A stretch of DNA of 39,358 nt from contig CALLQB010000123.1 of NCBI GenBank assembly GCA_938015295.1, positions 1 to 39,358 on the forward strand. Reading direction: 5' to 3'. A program made the position numbers and the translations under genes. Below the pieces are notes generated by a model. That model did no database searches. It had not been told where the DNA came from and saw nothing but the letters and a program-made list of their open reading frames with translations. Within the stretch, counting starts at the first letter, position 1. Each line of letters opens with the position of its first letter. Of the stretch, positions 6,693-15,296 are shown piece after piece. The stretch comes from an uncultured Acidimicrobiales bacterium (GTDB lineage Bacteria > Actinomycetota > Acidimicrobiia > Acidimicrobiales > SHLQ01).

Positions 6693-8483
6693 ATGAGTAA
6701 TCGCTTTCCGAGCCCGTTTGAAATCGAAGGACCAGAAGGAATCGAAGGATGGGAAGAGCTGTATCCCTATTCGTCGACCTTTGGTGAGAATCGCAAAGAC
6801 TACGAAGACAACCGCTTCTGGTTTTGGGATTCGATGCACTGGGGTAAAGCCCTCACCCCCTGGGACGCAACCTTCATGGAGCTTGCGTTGGCCTCGCTGA
6901 GTCAAATGAACAGCCGCCACTACCGGATTCCACCGGCCGACGGCGTCGACTTCCGCATCCTCTACGGCTATGCCTTCCTGTCGCCGGTCGGTGTCGACCC
7001 GTCGCAGATCGAGGCACGCGTGCCCCAGTTTATGGAACGGGCTGGCCACTACTTCGGTAACTGGGACTCGCTCTACGACAACTGGCTGGTAAAGGTGAAG
7101 TCGACCATCGAAGAGATCGAGGCCATCGACTTCAGCCCGCTGCCCGAAATGGAAGACCTTTCCGTTATCACCGACGGTCTTGGTCTTGGCTCGGGCTACC
7201 AGCTCCAGAGCTCCTATAACCAGTTTAAAGACCTCATCTTGAAGGCCTGGAACTACCACTTCGAGTTCCTCAACCTCGGCTACGCCGCCTACCTCGACTT
7301 CTTCGGCTTCTGTAAAGAAGCATTCCCCTCGATCCCCGATCTTGGTATTGCCAAGATGGTCGCCGGCGTCGAGGTTGACTTGTTCCGGCCGAACGAAGAG
7401 CTAAAGGGCTTGGCCCAAAAAGCGGTAGACCTTGGTATTTCCCGAGCGTTCGATGACCCAAACAACGTGACGCTCGAAGGCGCGGCCGGTGCCGAATGGC
7501 AAGCGGCCTGGGACGTCGCCAAGGACCCATGGTTCAACTTCACCTCGGGCAACGGGTTCTACCATTTCGACAAGATCTGGGTAGAGAACCCCGACATTCC
7601 CTACACCTTCATCAAGGACTACATCGCCCGCATCGAAGCTGGCGAAGACATCAGCCGGCCCATCGACGCGATCATCGAAGAACGCGACCGGGTGGTCAGC
7701 GAATACCGAGACCTACTCGCGACCGACGAAGACCGTGAAGCATTCGACGGCAAGCTCGGCTTGGCTCGAGTGGTCTTCCCCTACGTCGAGAACCACAACT
7801 TCTATATCGAGCACTGGACCATGTCGGTGGTCTGGCGGAAGCTGAAAGAACTCGGAGCCACGCTTGAAACCGCTGGCCTTCTCACCTCAAAGGACGACCT
7901 CGTCTTTCTACGTCGCGATGAAGTCAACGAACTTCTCTGGGATTACTACGCCAACTGGGCCGTCAACAGTCCATCCGCCGGCGCCAAACACTGGGCCCCG
8001 ATCGTCGATCGCCGCCGCGCGATTCACGCCAAGCTCTCTGATTGGAAGGCACCAAAGGCCCTCGGCGAGCCGCCCGAGGTCATCACCGAACCCTTCACCA
8101 TCATGTTGTGGGGTATCACCTCTGAGTCGGTCAACAACTGGCTTGGCTCAGATGAGGGCGCCGAGAACGAACTTACCGGCATGGCGGCCTCGCCCGGCAC
8201 AGTCGAAGGAATCGCTCGCATCATCCACGATCCCGACGAGGTCAACGATCTTCTGCAGGGCGAAATCCTTGTTGCGCCGATCACGGCGCCGAGTTGGGCC
8301 CCGGTGTTCCCGAGGATCCAGGCGTGCGTCACCGACATCGGCGGCATGATGAGCCACGCGGCCATCGTGTGTCGTGAGTACGGCGTGCCCGCGGTGACGG
8401 GAACCGGCTTCGGCACCGACAAGATCAAAACCGGCGACCGCATCCGTGTGGACGGGTCGTCCGGCAAGGTCACGATTCTGTAA
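6693..8483 (+). CDS. PEP-synthase-like phosphohistidine subunit with aromatic-substrate domain (phenylphosphate synthase / CreI type)
   Basis: A 596-residue protein. The C-terminal ~90 residues are the swivelling PEP-utiliser mobile domain with TDIGGMMSHAAIVCREYG; His555 is the phosphorylated residue. The first ~480 residues, starting with EGPEGIEGWEELYPYSSTF, resemble the large subunit of phenylphosphate-synthase-like enzymes and are rich in Trp, Tyr and Phe; I infer they bind the phenolic acceptor. There is no PEP/pyruvate TIM barrel, so this is not a true PEP synthase. Expected reaction: ATP plus a phenol gives an aryl phosphate plus AMP and Pi. AGGGGGA at 6681-6687 precedes ATG 6693. The Rieske gene follows after 30 bp. 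A split rifampicin-phosphotransferase-like enzyme is the main alternative; the catabolic context argues against it. Confidence 0.88.
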   Translation: MSNRFPSPFEIEGPEGIEGWEELYPYSSTFGENRKDYEDNRFWFWDSMHWGKALTPWDATFMELALASLSQMNSRHYRIPPADGVDFRILYGYAFLSPVGVDPSQIEARVPQFMERAGHYFGNWDSLYDNWLVKVKSTIEEIEAIDFSPLPEMEDLSVITDGLGLGSGYQLQSSYNQFKDLILKAWNYHFEFLNLGYAAYLDFFGFCKEAFPSIPDLGIAKMVAGVEVDLFRPNEELKGLAQKAVDLGISRAFDDPNNVTLEGAAGAEWQAAWDVAKDPWFNFTSGNGFYHFDKIWVENPDIPYTFIKDYIARIEAGEDISRPIDAIIEERDRVVSEYRDLLATDEDREAFDGKLGLARVVFPYVENHNFYIEHWTMSVVWRKLKELGATLETAGLLTSKDDLVFLRRDEVNELLWDYYANWAVNSPSAGAKHWAPIVDRRRAIHAKLSDWKAPKALGEPPEVITEPFTIMLWGITSESVNNWLGSDEGAENELTGMAASPGTVEGIARIIHDPDEVNDLLQGEILVAPITAPSWAPVFPRIQACVTDIGGMMSHAAIVCREYGVPAVTGTGFGTDKIKTGDRIRVDGSSGKVTIL

Positions 8484-8513
8484 TTCGAACTCTCGAACGA
8501 GGAGCTCAACCCC

Positions 8514-9773
8514 ATGATGACCCAAGAACAAAACGACGAACTGACCCAGGTGGGTCCCGGCACCCCAATGGGCGCGGTGCTGCGGCACTACTGGTACCCG
8601 GTGGCCTTTACCCGCGAACTCGACGAGTTTCCGGTGAAGTCCACCCGCCTGCTCGGCGAGAACTTCGCCGTTTTCAAAACCGGCGACGGCGGCTACGGCA
8701 TCGTCGACGAGAAATGTCCGCACCGGGGCGCATCGCTGGTGTACGGCATCGTCGAAGACGACGGTCTGCGTTGTGGCTACCACGGCTGGAAGTTCGGCAC
8801 TGGTGGCGACTGTCTCGAGATACTCGCCGAGCCGGATTCGTCGCCCAAGTTTCGGGCCGACTGCGGCGTTCGTGCGGGCGAAGCCCAGGAGTTGGGTGGG
8901 TTGGTGTGGGCCTATGTTGGCGATGGGCCTGCCCCCGAACTCCCTCGCTACGAGGCGTACATCATGGACGGTATTCGAGATATGGGTCATGCGCTGCTGC
9001 CCTGTAACTGGTTGCAGATCATGGAGAACGCCGTCGATCCGTACCATGTTGAGGCGCTGCACGGAAACTACTTCGAATTCATCGCCGAGCAGACCGGCAT
9101 GGCAATGCCGGGTTCGTTTGGCGGCAACAAACACGACAAGGTGGCGTTCGATCCGTTCGAGCACGGCATCATTAAGCGACGGCTGTTGGTTGGTCAGGAC
9201 GAAGAGTCTGACGACTGGAAAATCGGCCATCCGCTCGTGTTTCCCTACAAGATGTGGGTTGGCGGCAACGGGGTGTTCCAGATGCAGATTCGAGTGCCCG
9301 TCGATGACACCCACACCAACGTCATCTTCTACACGGTGCATGCCCCCGAAGGCGGTGACATGCCCGAGAACCCGCAGACGGTCGACTATCCAATCGACTG
9401 GCAGAACGAAGACGGCACGTTCATCGTCGACTATATCGAGGGCCAAGACATCATGGCTTGGGTCACCCAGGGTCTCGTGGCCGACCGTACCAAAGAGAAG
9501 ATCACCAAGAGCGATGTTGGTGTGGTTGCTTGCCGTCGCATGTTCCGTGAAGCGATCGAAGCCGTACAGAACGGCGACGACCCGATCGCGGTAGTTCGCG
9601 AGCCGCACGACGTCATCAAATTGCCGCTTGAGCGATCGAAGTTTGGTCGGGGCGCCGAGTTCGCCAGCGACTGGATTGACAACGGCTCGATGAAGTTCAG
9701 CCCGTTGGCGGCCGAGTTGAAGAAATTGCACATCGACGCTGCGGCGGCGCGTTCGGGTATGGAAGGCGCCTGA
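8514..9773 (+). CDS. Rieske non-heme iron oxygenase, alpha subunit
   Basis: A 419-residue aromatic-ring-hydroxylating or O-dealkylating oxygenase of the phthalate/phenoxybenzoate dioxygenase branch, recognisable from GPGTPMGAVLRHYWYP near the N-terminus. The [2Fe-2S] cluster ligands are Cys68-Pro-His70 and Cys87-x2-His90. The mononuclear iron site has Asp175 bridging, His178 and His183 (DPYHVEALH), and probably Asp312 (GQDIMAW) as third ligand. Members of this branch attack the ring carbon bearing an ether oxygen or hydroxylate acids, and usually work without a beta subunit. AGGAG at 8500-8504 supports ATG 8514. No ferredoxin or reductase gene is in the window. In this operon it is the only oxygenase able to make the catechol; an aryl phosphate is a plausible substrate. 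Confidence 0.93.
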   Translation: MMTQEQNDELTQVGPGTPMGAVLRHYWYPVAFTRELDEFPVKSTRLLGENFAVFKTGDGGYGIVDEKCPHRGASLVYGIVEDDGLRCGYHGWKFGTGGDCLEILAEPDSSPKFRADCGVRAGEAQELGGLVWAYVGDGPAPELPRYEAYIMDGIRDMGHALLPCNWLQIMENAVDPYHVEALHGNYFEFIAEQTGMAMPGSFGGNKHDKVAFDPFEHGIIKRRLLVGQDEESDDWKIGHPLVFPYKMWVGGNGVFQMQIRVPVDDTHTNVIFYTVHAPEGGDMPENPQTVDYPIDWQNEDGTFIVDYIEGQDIMAWVTQGLVADRTKEKITKSDVGVVACRRMFREAIEAVQNGDDPIAVVREPHDVIKLPLERSKFGRGAEFASDWIDNGSMKFSPLAAELKKLHIDAAAARSGMEGA

Positions 9774-10555
9774 TGGCCATCGACCACCTGGTGTGGGCCG
9801 AGTATCTCCTGGCTGGGGTTGACGCCCGCGAGGAAGTAGCGGCAATAACAAAGACGGTTGGCGACCTCAGCCTCGACGATGCGTACGCAATCCAGTCGGC
9901 CTTGCTCGAACTGCAACTCGGTCGGGGCGATACGCTGGCCGGAGCGAAGCTGGGGCTCACGTCGGCCGCCAAACAAGAACAGATGGGTGTCGACGAACCG
10001 GTCTACGGCTGGGTTCCGGCATCGTCAGTTCTGGGTAGCGACGGGGTCGTCGCGCTTGACGAACTCATCCACCCTCGCTGCGAACCCGAGATCGTGTTTG
10101 TGCTCGGCGAAGACCTCGCCGGTCCGGGCGTAACCGCCGAAGATGCGCTCGACGCTACCAAGCAGGTTGTGGGTGGCATCGAAGTCATCGACTCGCGATA
10201 TGTCGCGTTCTCCTTCACGCTTCCCGACGTGATCGCCGACAACACTTCGGCTGCACGGGTGGCGATCGGCACCGAGGGCATTGCACCCCGCGACGCAGAT
10301 CTGACCACACTTGGTTGTGTGTTTGAGATCGATGGTGAGGTGACAGGCACCGCAACGGGCGCTGCCTTGCTGGGTAGTCCGGCCGAATGTTTGGCGATGC
10401 TCGCCAACCACGTTGGCAAACACGGCCAAAAACTCGAAGCGGGATGGATTGTGATGGCCGGAGCGGCCACCGATGCACGTCCGCTCGGCGATGGCACCGC
10501 CGCCACTGCCCGTTACAGCCATCTCGGCTCGGTCTCGATTACCGGAAAGGCATAG
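9773..10555 (+). CDS. 4-oxalocrotonate decarboxylase (DmpH/XylI type)
   Basis: A 260-residue enzyme expected to decarboxylate 2-oxo-3-hexenedioate to 2-hydroxypenta-2,4-dienoate with Mg2+. It follows the DmpH/XylI pattern rather than MhpD: AGAKLGLTSAAKQEQMGVDEPVYG, ELIHPRCEPEIVFV, GGIEVIDSRYVAFSF, VIADNTSAAR, GAALLGSPAECLAMLANH and LGSVSITG. Its ATG overlaps the Rieske stop by one base (TGATGG). The tautomerase starts four bases after its stop, the classical partnership, since the tautomerase supplies its substrate. The decarboxylase and the next-but-one hydratase normally form a complex, which fits their proximity here. Confidence 0.9.
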   Translation: MAIDHLVWAEYLLAGVDAREEVAAITKTVGDLSLDDAYAIQSALLELQLGRGDTLAGAKLGLTSAAKQEQMGVDEPVYGWVPASSVLGSDGVVALDELIHPRCEPEIVFVLGEDLAGPGVTAEDALDATKQVVGGIEVIDSRYVAFSFTLPDVIADNTSAARVAIGTEGIAPRDADLTTLGCVFEIDGEVTGTATGAALLGSPAECLAMLANHVGKHGQKLEAGWIVMAGAATDARPLGDGTAATARYSHLGSVSITGKA

Positions 10556-10559
10556 CAAC

Positions 10560-10802
10560 ATGCCGCTAGTAAATGTCCACATGGCCAAGGGCCGGTCGGC
10601 TGATCAGAAGAAGGCGCTCATGGACGCGATCACCGATGCGATGCACGAACACATCGGCACCCCCCGTGAGGCGGTGCGTGTGTGGATCACCGAGATGGAA
10701 AACACCGACTTCATGGCGGGGGGCGAATTGTTGGCCGACAAACAGGCACGTCTTGCCCGTGAAGCTGAAGCAGCCGCAACAATCGAAGAAGAGAGCACCT
10801 GA
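10560..10802 (+). CDS. 4-oxalocrotonate tautomerase with C-terminal extension
   Basis: A small (80-codon) tautomerase converting the enol to the keto form of 2-hydroxymuconate. After Met removal the catalytic residues fall exactly at the classical positions: Pro1, Arg11 (MAKGR), Arg39 (AVRVW) and Phe50 (NTDF). Typical 4-OT subunits have about 62 residues; this one adds a ~17-residue charged, probably helical tail (LLADKQARLAREAEAA...). GGAAAGG lies upstream of ATG 10560. It sits between decarboxylase and hydratase, completing the oxalocrotonate branch apart from the missing semialdehyde dehydrogenase. Confidence 0.93.
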   Translation: MPLVNVHMAKGRSADQKKALMDAITDAMHEHIGTPREAVRVWITEMENTDFMAGGELLADKQARLAREAEAAATIEEEST

Positions 10803-10803
10803 T

Positions 10804-11598
10804 ATGGCCGACCTGTCGGTGATTGAACAAGCGGCAGCCATGTTGCGCGAAGCTGCCGAAACGGCCACGCCTTGCGCCCCGATCCGCGACATCGTCGGCA
10901 CCGAAACCGATATCGACGTCGGCTACGCGGTGCAGGAAATCAACATCAACCACGACATCGCTGCAGGACGCCGAGTGGCTGGTCGCAAGATCGGCATCAC
11001 CTCGAAGGCAGTGATGGCACAGGTGGGGGTCGACCAACCCGACTACGGCACGCTTTTTGCCGACATGGAGTACGGCGACGGCGTGCCGATCGAACACGGA
11101 CGCTTGCTACAACCCAGGGCCGAAGGTGAGGTGGCTCTTGTTCTCGAACACGATCTTGATCACGACGTGCACACGTTCAACGACATCATTTTGGCCACGG
11201 CCTACGCGTTGCCGTCGATAGAGATTGTCGACAGCCGAATCGCCGATTGGAACATTCGCATCGTCGACACGGTGGGCGACAACGCCAGCTGCGGACTGTA
11301 TGTGCTGGGCGGCCGCCCCGTTTCGTTGCGCGACGTCGATCTGCGCACGATTCCGTTTCGGATGGACATCGATGAAGAGACGGTTTCCACAGGCGAAGGC
11401 GCGGCGTGTTTGGGGCATCCGCTGCACGCCGCACGCTGGCTGGCCGACACGATGGCAAAACGCGGCACGCCGCTGCGCGCTGGCGACGTGGTGATGACCG
11501 GGGCTCTAGGCCCGATGGTGCCGCTCACCGCCGGCAACCATGTTGTTGCCGATTTCGGACCATTAGGCACGGTCACCACGATGTTGGAAAACGGCTGA
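10804..11598 (+). CDS. 2-hydroxypenta-2,4-dienoate hydratase (MhpD/BphH type)
   Basis: A 264-residue hydratase adding water to 2-hydroxypenta-2,4-dienoate to give 4-hydroxy-2-oxovalerate. The match to the MhpD pattern is close throughout: [90 protein letters not shown] and [17 protein letters not shown] 10804 follows the tautomerase stop by one base. Its product passes to the aldolase and dehydrogenase encoded by the next two genes. Confidence 0.95.
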   Translation: MADLSVIEQAAAMLREAAETATPCAPIRDIVGTETDIDVGYAVQEININHDIAAGRRVAGRKIGITSKAVMAQVGVDQPDYGTLFADMEYGDGVPIEHGRLLQPRAEGEVALVLEHDLDHDVHTFNDIILATAYALPSIEIVDSRIADWNIRIVDTVGDNASCGLYVLGGRPVSLRDVDLRTIPFRMDIDEETVSTGEGAACLGHPLHAARWLADTMAKRGTPLRAGDVVMTGALGPMVPLTAGNHVVADFGPLGTVTTMLENG

Positions 11599-11600
11599 GA

Positions 11601-12521
11601 ATGAAAACGGCAATTATTGGCTCGGGCAACATCGGCACCGACCTATTCATCAAATCCCGCAGGGCGTCCGACACGATTGACGTCATCGCCATGTGCGGCA
11701 TCGACCCGGACTCTGACGGTCTCGCTCGGGCGCAGCGGATGAAGTGTGCTACCACGTCTGACGGCATCGACGGGCTGGTGAAACTTCCCGAATTCGCGGA
11801 TGTTGAGCTGGTGTTCGACGCCACTTCGGCCGGTGCGCATCTGCACCACAACGAGGTCTTGCAAGCACACGGTAAACGAGTGCTCGACCTCACCCCGGCA
11901 GCGGTCGGGCCCTACGTCGTGCCGACGGTCAACATGGACGATCACCTCGATGCGCCAAACGTGAACATGGTGACCTGCGGGGGTCAAGCAACCGTGCCGA
12001 TGGTTGCCGCCGTCAACGCAGTGGCGCCCGTCGAGTATGCCGAAATCGTCAGCTCGGTATCGTCGAGGTCAGCTGGCCCGGGCACGCGTGCAAACATCGA
12101 CGAGTTCACCGAGACCACTGCGAAAGCACTCGAAGTGGTGGGTGGAGCAGCGTTGGGCAAGGCCATCATCGTGCTCAACCCCGCCGAACCGCCGCTCATC
12201 ATGCGCAACACCGTGTTTTGCCTGACCCAGACGGGCGAACCCGACGACTTCCGCCAGGCGATCGCCAACATGGTCGACCAGGTGCAGCGCTACGTGCCCG
12301 GCTACCGGCTGAAACAGGAGGTGCAGGTTGACCCCATCACCGAGTCGGCACCTGTGCGGATCCCGCAGCTCGACCGCAAGTTCACCGGTTGGAAGGTGTC
12401 GGTCTTTCTCGAAGTGGAGGGGGCCGGACACTACCTGCCGCCCTACGCCGGCAACCTCGACATCATGACCAGCGCTGCCCTTCGCACCGCCGAGCAGATC
12501 GCCAAGCGGGTAGCAGCGTGA
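11601..12521 (+). CDS. Acetaldehyde dehydrogenase (acylating)
   Basis: A 306-residue DmpF/MhpF/BphJ-type enzyme oxidising acetaldehyde with NAD+ and CoA to acetyl-CoA. It has the nucleotide-binding GSGNIGTDL at 7-15, catalytic Cys126 in [31 protein letters not shown], and a C-terminal [20 protein letters not shown]. It forms a channelling complex with the aldolase, so the volatile aldehyde is not released. ATG 11601 lies two bases after the hydratase stop; its own stop overlaps the aldolase GTG (GTGA). Confidence 0.96.
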   Translation: MKTAIIGSGNIGTDLFIKSRRASDTIDVIAMCGIDPDSDGLARAQRMKCATTSDGIDGLVKLPEFADVELVFDATSAGAHLHHNEVLQAHGKRVLDLTPAAVGPYVVPTVNMDDHLDAPNVNMVTCGGQATVPMVAAVNAVAPVEYAEIVSSVSSRSAGPGTRANIDEFTETTAKALEVVGGAALGKAIIVLNPAEPPLIMRNTVFCLTQTGEPDDFRQAIANMVDQVQRYVPGYRLKQEVQVDPITESAPVRIPQLDRKFTGWKVSVFLEVEGAGHYLPPYAGNLDIMTSAALRTAEQIAKRVAA

Positions 12522-13555
12522 CCGAAACCGAGCTCTACATCCAAGACGTCACGTTGCGAGACGGCATGCACGCCATCTTGCATCGGTACGGCATCGATCA
12601 TGTGCGCAACATTACCAAGGCGCTCGACGCGGCCGGGGTCGACGCTATCGAGGTCACTCACGGCGACGGTCTTGGCGGATCGTCGTTTAACTACGGCTTT
12701 GGTGCCCATACCGATTGGGAGTGGATCGAGGAGGCCGCGTCGGTCATCAACAGCGCTGTGCTGACCGTGCTCTTGGTTCCCGGGATCGGCACCATCGACG
12801 ACCTCGTGCAGGCACACTCGTTGGGTGTGCAGTCGGTACGGGTCGCCACCCACTGCACCGAAGCCGACGTGTCAGCCCAACACATCGCCAAGGCTCGAGA
12901 ACTTGGCATGGACGTGTCGGGGTTCTTGATGATGTCGCATATGAGCGAGCCCGAACCGCTCGCCCAGCAGGCAGTGCTGATGGAGAGTTACGGCGCCCAC
13001 TGTGTGTACATCACCGATTCGGGCGGCCGTCTGACTATGGGTGATGTGCGCGACCGGATGCGGGCGTACCGGGCCGCGTTGCAACCCGAAACCGAAATCG
13101 GTATTCATGCGCATCACAACCTGACCTTTGGTGTGGCCAACTCTGTGGTCGCGGTCGAGGAAGGGTGTTACCGCGTCGATGCGTCGTTGGCCGGGATGGG
13201 CGCCGGGGCAGGCAATTGCCCCATCGAGGCGTTCATCGCCGTCGCCAACCTTGAGGGATGGAAACACGGCTCCGATGTTGCGGCGCTGATGGATGCGGCC
13301 GAGGATTTGGTGCGGCCGCTACAAGACCGTCCCGTGCGAGTCGACCGCGAAACGCTCAGCCTCGGCTATGCCGGCGTGTACTCGAGTTTCCTGCGCCATG
13401 CCGAGAACGCCGCCGAACTGTATGGCCTCGATACACGCGACATCTTGATGGAGCTCGGCGAGCGCCGTATGGTGGGCGGCCAAGAAGACATGATCGTCGA
13501 CGTTGCGCTCGATCTTGCACGGGCCAAAGACGAGACCTCGTCGGCACCTCAGTAG
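12518..13555 (+). CDS. 4-hydroxy-2-oxovalerate aldolase
   Basis: A 345-residue DmpG/MhpE/BphI-type class II aldolase of the HMGL-like TIM-barrel family. It splits 4-hydroxy-2-oxovalerate to pyruvate and acetaldehyde. Visible signatures are [11 protein letters not shown] (residues 9-19, catalytic Arg and metal-binding Asp), [23 protein letters not shown], and IHAHHNL with the metal-binding histidines. The C-terminal DmpG communication domain is present ([20 protein letters not shown]). The GTG start overlaps the dehydrogenase stop. It is the last gene of the operon, meeting the convergent DoxX-like gene with a 7-bp overlap. Confidence 0.96.
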   Translation: MTETELYIQDVTLRDGMHAILHRYGIDHVRNITKALDAAGVDAIEVTHGDGLGGSSFNYGFGAHTDWEWIEEAASVINSAVLTVLLVPGIGTIDDLVQAHSLGVQSVRVATHCTEADVSAQHIAKARELGMDVSGFLMMSHMSEPEPLAQQAVLMESYGAHCVYITDSGGRLTMGDVRDRMRAYRAALQPETEIGIHAHHNLTFGVANSVVAVEEGCYRVDASLAGMGAGAGNCPIEAFIAVANLEGWKHGSDVAALMDAAEDLVRPLQDRPVRVDRETLSLGYAGVYSSFLRHAENAAELYGLDTRDILMELGERRMVGGQEDMIVDVALDLARAKDETSSAPQ

Positions 13556-14256
13556 CTGGAACGTTCGGCGCCGACCGGGTCAGTGAACCGGACATCGACT
13601 CGCGGCACTGCCATTGGCTGTGTAGGTGGGGCGTCGAAGTAGCCGTTTCGAAAAAGCAGCAGAAATTCGAGACCGGCAGCGATGACGCCAATCGTCGAAA
13701 TCATCAGCGCCGGGTCGTGGATCACTTCGGCCGGATGAAGTGTGGTGATCTGCGGGGCGGCAAACGCCACGGTGTAGCCCCATCCGACCGCCCGCCGGAG
13801 CTCGGCTGGTCGCCGGTCGTCGCCAATCAGGCCAAGGTTGAGGGCGGTCAACAACGACAGCTGCATCATGACGTAGAAGGCAGACGGGTCTACTTCTCCC
13901 ATCGCGATGAACACCAGGTTGAGAAGCAACCCGGCGTGCAGCGCGTCTCGTAGCGATCGGCCGGTGAGGATGCCGACGCCAATCACAAGCTGTGCGGCCA
14001 TCACAACGATCGCAATTGTGAGTGCGAAAGGTTCGAACACGTACTCGGAGACGAAGGGAAAGATGCTGATAGCGGTGGCGCGGTGAACGAGGAGCCAATC
14101 GGTCAGCGCGGCGCCGGTCCACCACGACGGATCGATGGCCTTTTCGACGCCAGCTCGAATCCAGCCAAGGCCGAGAAAGAGGGTGAAGGGGAGCAAGGCA
14201 ATCTCGATTGAAGTCATCGACCGGACGCGTTGCGCAAGGATGCGAAGCAAGATCAT
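13549..14256 (-). CDS. DoxX/DoxD-like integral membrane protein
   Basis: A 235-residue hydrophobic protein with at least four predicted membrane segments (about residues 15-35, 75-97, 105-125 and 170-195). The N-terminal [20 protein letters not shown], followed by a membrane helix, is typical of the DoxX/DoxD family (quinone-linked thiosulfate oxidoreductase subunit relatives, most of unknown role). An in-frame ATG at 14217 is an alternative start that would drop 13 residues. The 3' end overlaps the aldolase gene by 7 bp on the opposite strand. The function here is unknown. Confidence 0.7.
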   Translation of the reverse strand: MILLRILAQRVRSMTSIEIALLPFTLFLGLGWIRAGVEKAIDPSWWTGAALTDWLLVHRATAISIFPFVSEYVFEPFALTIAIVVMAAQLVIGVGILTGRSLRDALHAGLLLNLVFIAMGEVDPSAFYVMMQLSLLTALNLGLIGDDRRPAELRRAVGWGYTVAFAAPQITTLHPAEVIHDPALMISTIGVIAAGLEFLLLFRNGYFDAPPTQPMAVPRVDVRFTDPVGAERSSY

Positions 14257-14301
14257 GTCGTCGACGATCGCAGCTGCACGTAAAGCTCGTGACTAGGCAA
14301 T

Positions 14302-14323
14302 GACAAGATCTCGACAAGATCTC
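14302..14323. repeat. Perfect 11-bp tandem repeat in divergent promoter region
   Basis: GACAAGATCTC is repeated twice head to tail between the divergent DoxX-like and TIM-barrel genes, ending 15 bp before the ATG at 14338. The period equals about one helical turn and each unit holds the palindrome AGATCT. It may be a phased regulator site for either gene. Confidence 0.55.
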
Positions 14324-14337
14324 TAGATTGGGACGAT

Positions 14338-15216
14338 ATGGACCGCAATCCGTCAGATCGTGCAAACCGGCAGCCCGTCGAGAGTGCCGAGCTGGGCCCC
14401 GAGCATGTGGTCCTGAGCCATTTCTCGCTTGGTTTCACCGCACCGTTTGAGACCCGCTGTGCTGCGGCAGGCGCCGCCGGATTCGATGGACTCGGTCTCC
14501 TTCACCGCGACTACGCACAACTACTACACGACGGAGCAACCCCGCGAGAACTCACCGAGACAGCGGCCAGTCAGGGTGTACGAATTGTCGAAATTGAGGC
14601 GGTGCGAGGCTGGTCGGCGGCGGCAACTGGTCCGTCGGGCGGTGAACGGATCGACCAATGTCTGGAAATGGCCGAGGTGTTCGGTGCTCGACACATCACC
14701 GCGGTGGGTGAATTCGAGGGAACCATTGCCGATGCTGCCCGTGGCTTTGCCCGTCTCTGTGACCGGGCGGCCGAGGTTGGCGCACTGGTGGGACTCGAGC
14801 CGATACCCGTGTACGCAGCGAGCGATATTGCGACCGCTCGGGAGATTGTTGAACGAGCTGGGCGTCCCAACGGTGGGCTTTGTGTCGACCTCTGGCACCT
14901 CGAGCGAGGAGGACAGCACTGGGGACAACTGGAAGACCTTCCCGGCGATCTTGTTACGTCGGTACAAATCAACGATGGCCCTCGCCGGCCCGAACACGAT
15001 GACTACATCAAAGACTGCGTGCAGCACCGCCGCCTCTGTGGCGATGGCGACTTCGATATCGCCCGCTTCGTGCAAACCCTCGACCGAAGTGGATCGGTGG
15101 CGCCAATCTCGGTTGAGATCATCTCCACGACGTTGGCCGCCGACGATGTATTCGCTCTCGCCAATCTGCTGGCGGCTACAACGCGCGAGGCGATCACCGC
15201 AGCGCGCAGCAAGTGA
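14338..15216 (+). CDS. Sugar phosphate isomerase/epimerase-like TIM-barrel protein
   Basis: A 292-residue member of the AP-endonuclease-2 / xylose-isomerase-like TIM-barrel family, which holds hydroxypyruvate isomerases, inosose dehydratases and sugar epimerases. The supporting blocks are AAGAAGFDGLGL, VRIVEIEA, GARHITAVGEFE, GALVGLEPIPVY (metal-binding Glu), GLCVDLWHLERGG (Asp/His), VQINDGPRRP and SVEIISTT (last metal-binding Glu). Divergent from the DoxX-like gene. No neighbour defines its substrate. Confidence 0.8.
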   Translation: MDRNPSDRANRQPVESAELGPEHVVLSHFSLGFTAPFETRCAAAGAAGFDGLGLLHRDYAQLLHDGATPRELTETAASQGVRIVEIEAVRGWSAAATGPSGGERIDQCLEMAEVFGARHITAVGEFEGTIADAARGFARLCDRAAEVGALVGLEPIPVYAASDIATAREIVERAGRPNGGLCVDLWHLERGGQHWGQLEDLPGDLVTSVQINDGPRRPEHDDYIKDCVQHRRLCGDGDFDIARFVQTLDRSGSVAPISVEIISTTLAADDVFALANLLAATTREAITAARSK

Positions 15217-15296
15217 TGGACGGGCCAAACCGTCACGGATCACGGCCAACATCGGGTGCTCGAGTCGGTAGGGTCAGATGCGCCGCGATCTGGTGT

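Noticed and set aside
6693..8483. Rifampicin phosphotransferase-type resistance gene
   Set aside because: Subunits are split, the N-terminus resembles phenylphosphate-synthase-like proteins, and the gene is embedded in a catechol operon.
8148..9851. A 567-residue antisense open frame
   Set aside because: It is the mirror of the Rieske gene, produced by GC-rich codon use; no domain is recognisable. The same applies to antisense frames at 2644-3462, 3484-4392 and 17975-18892.
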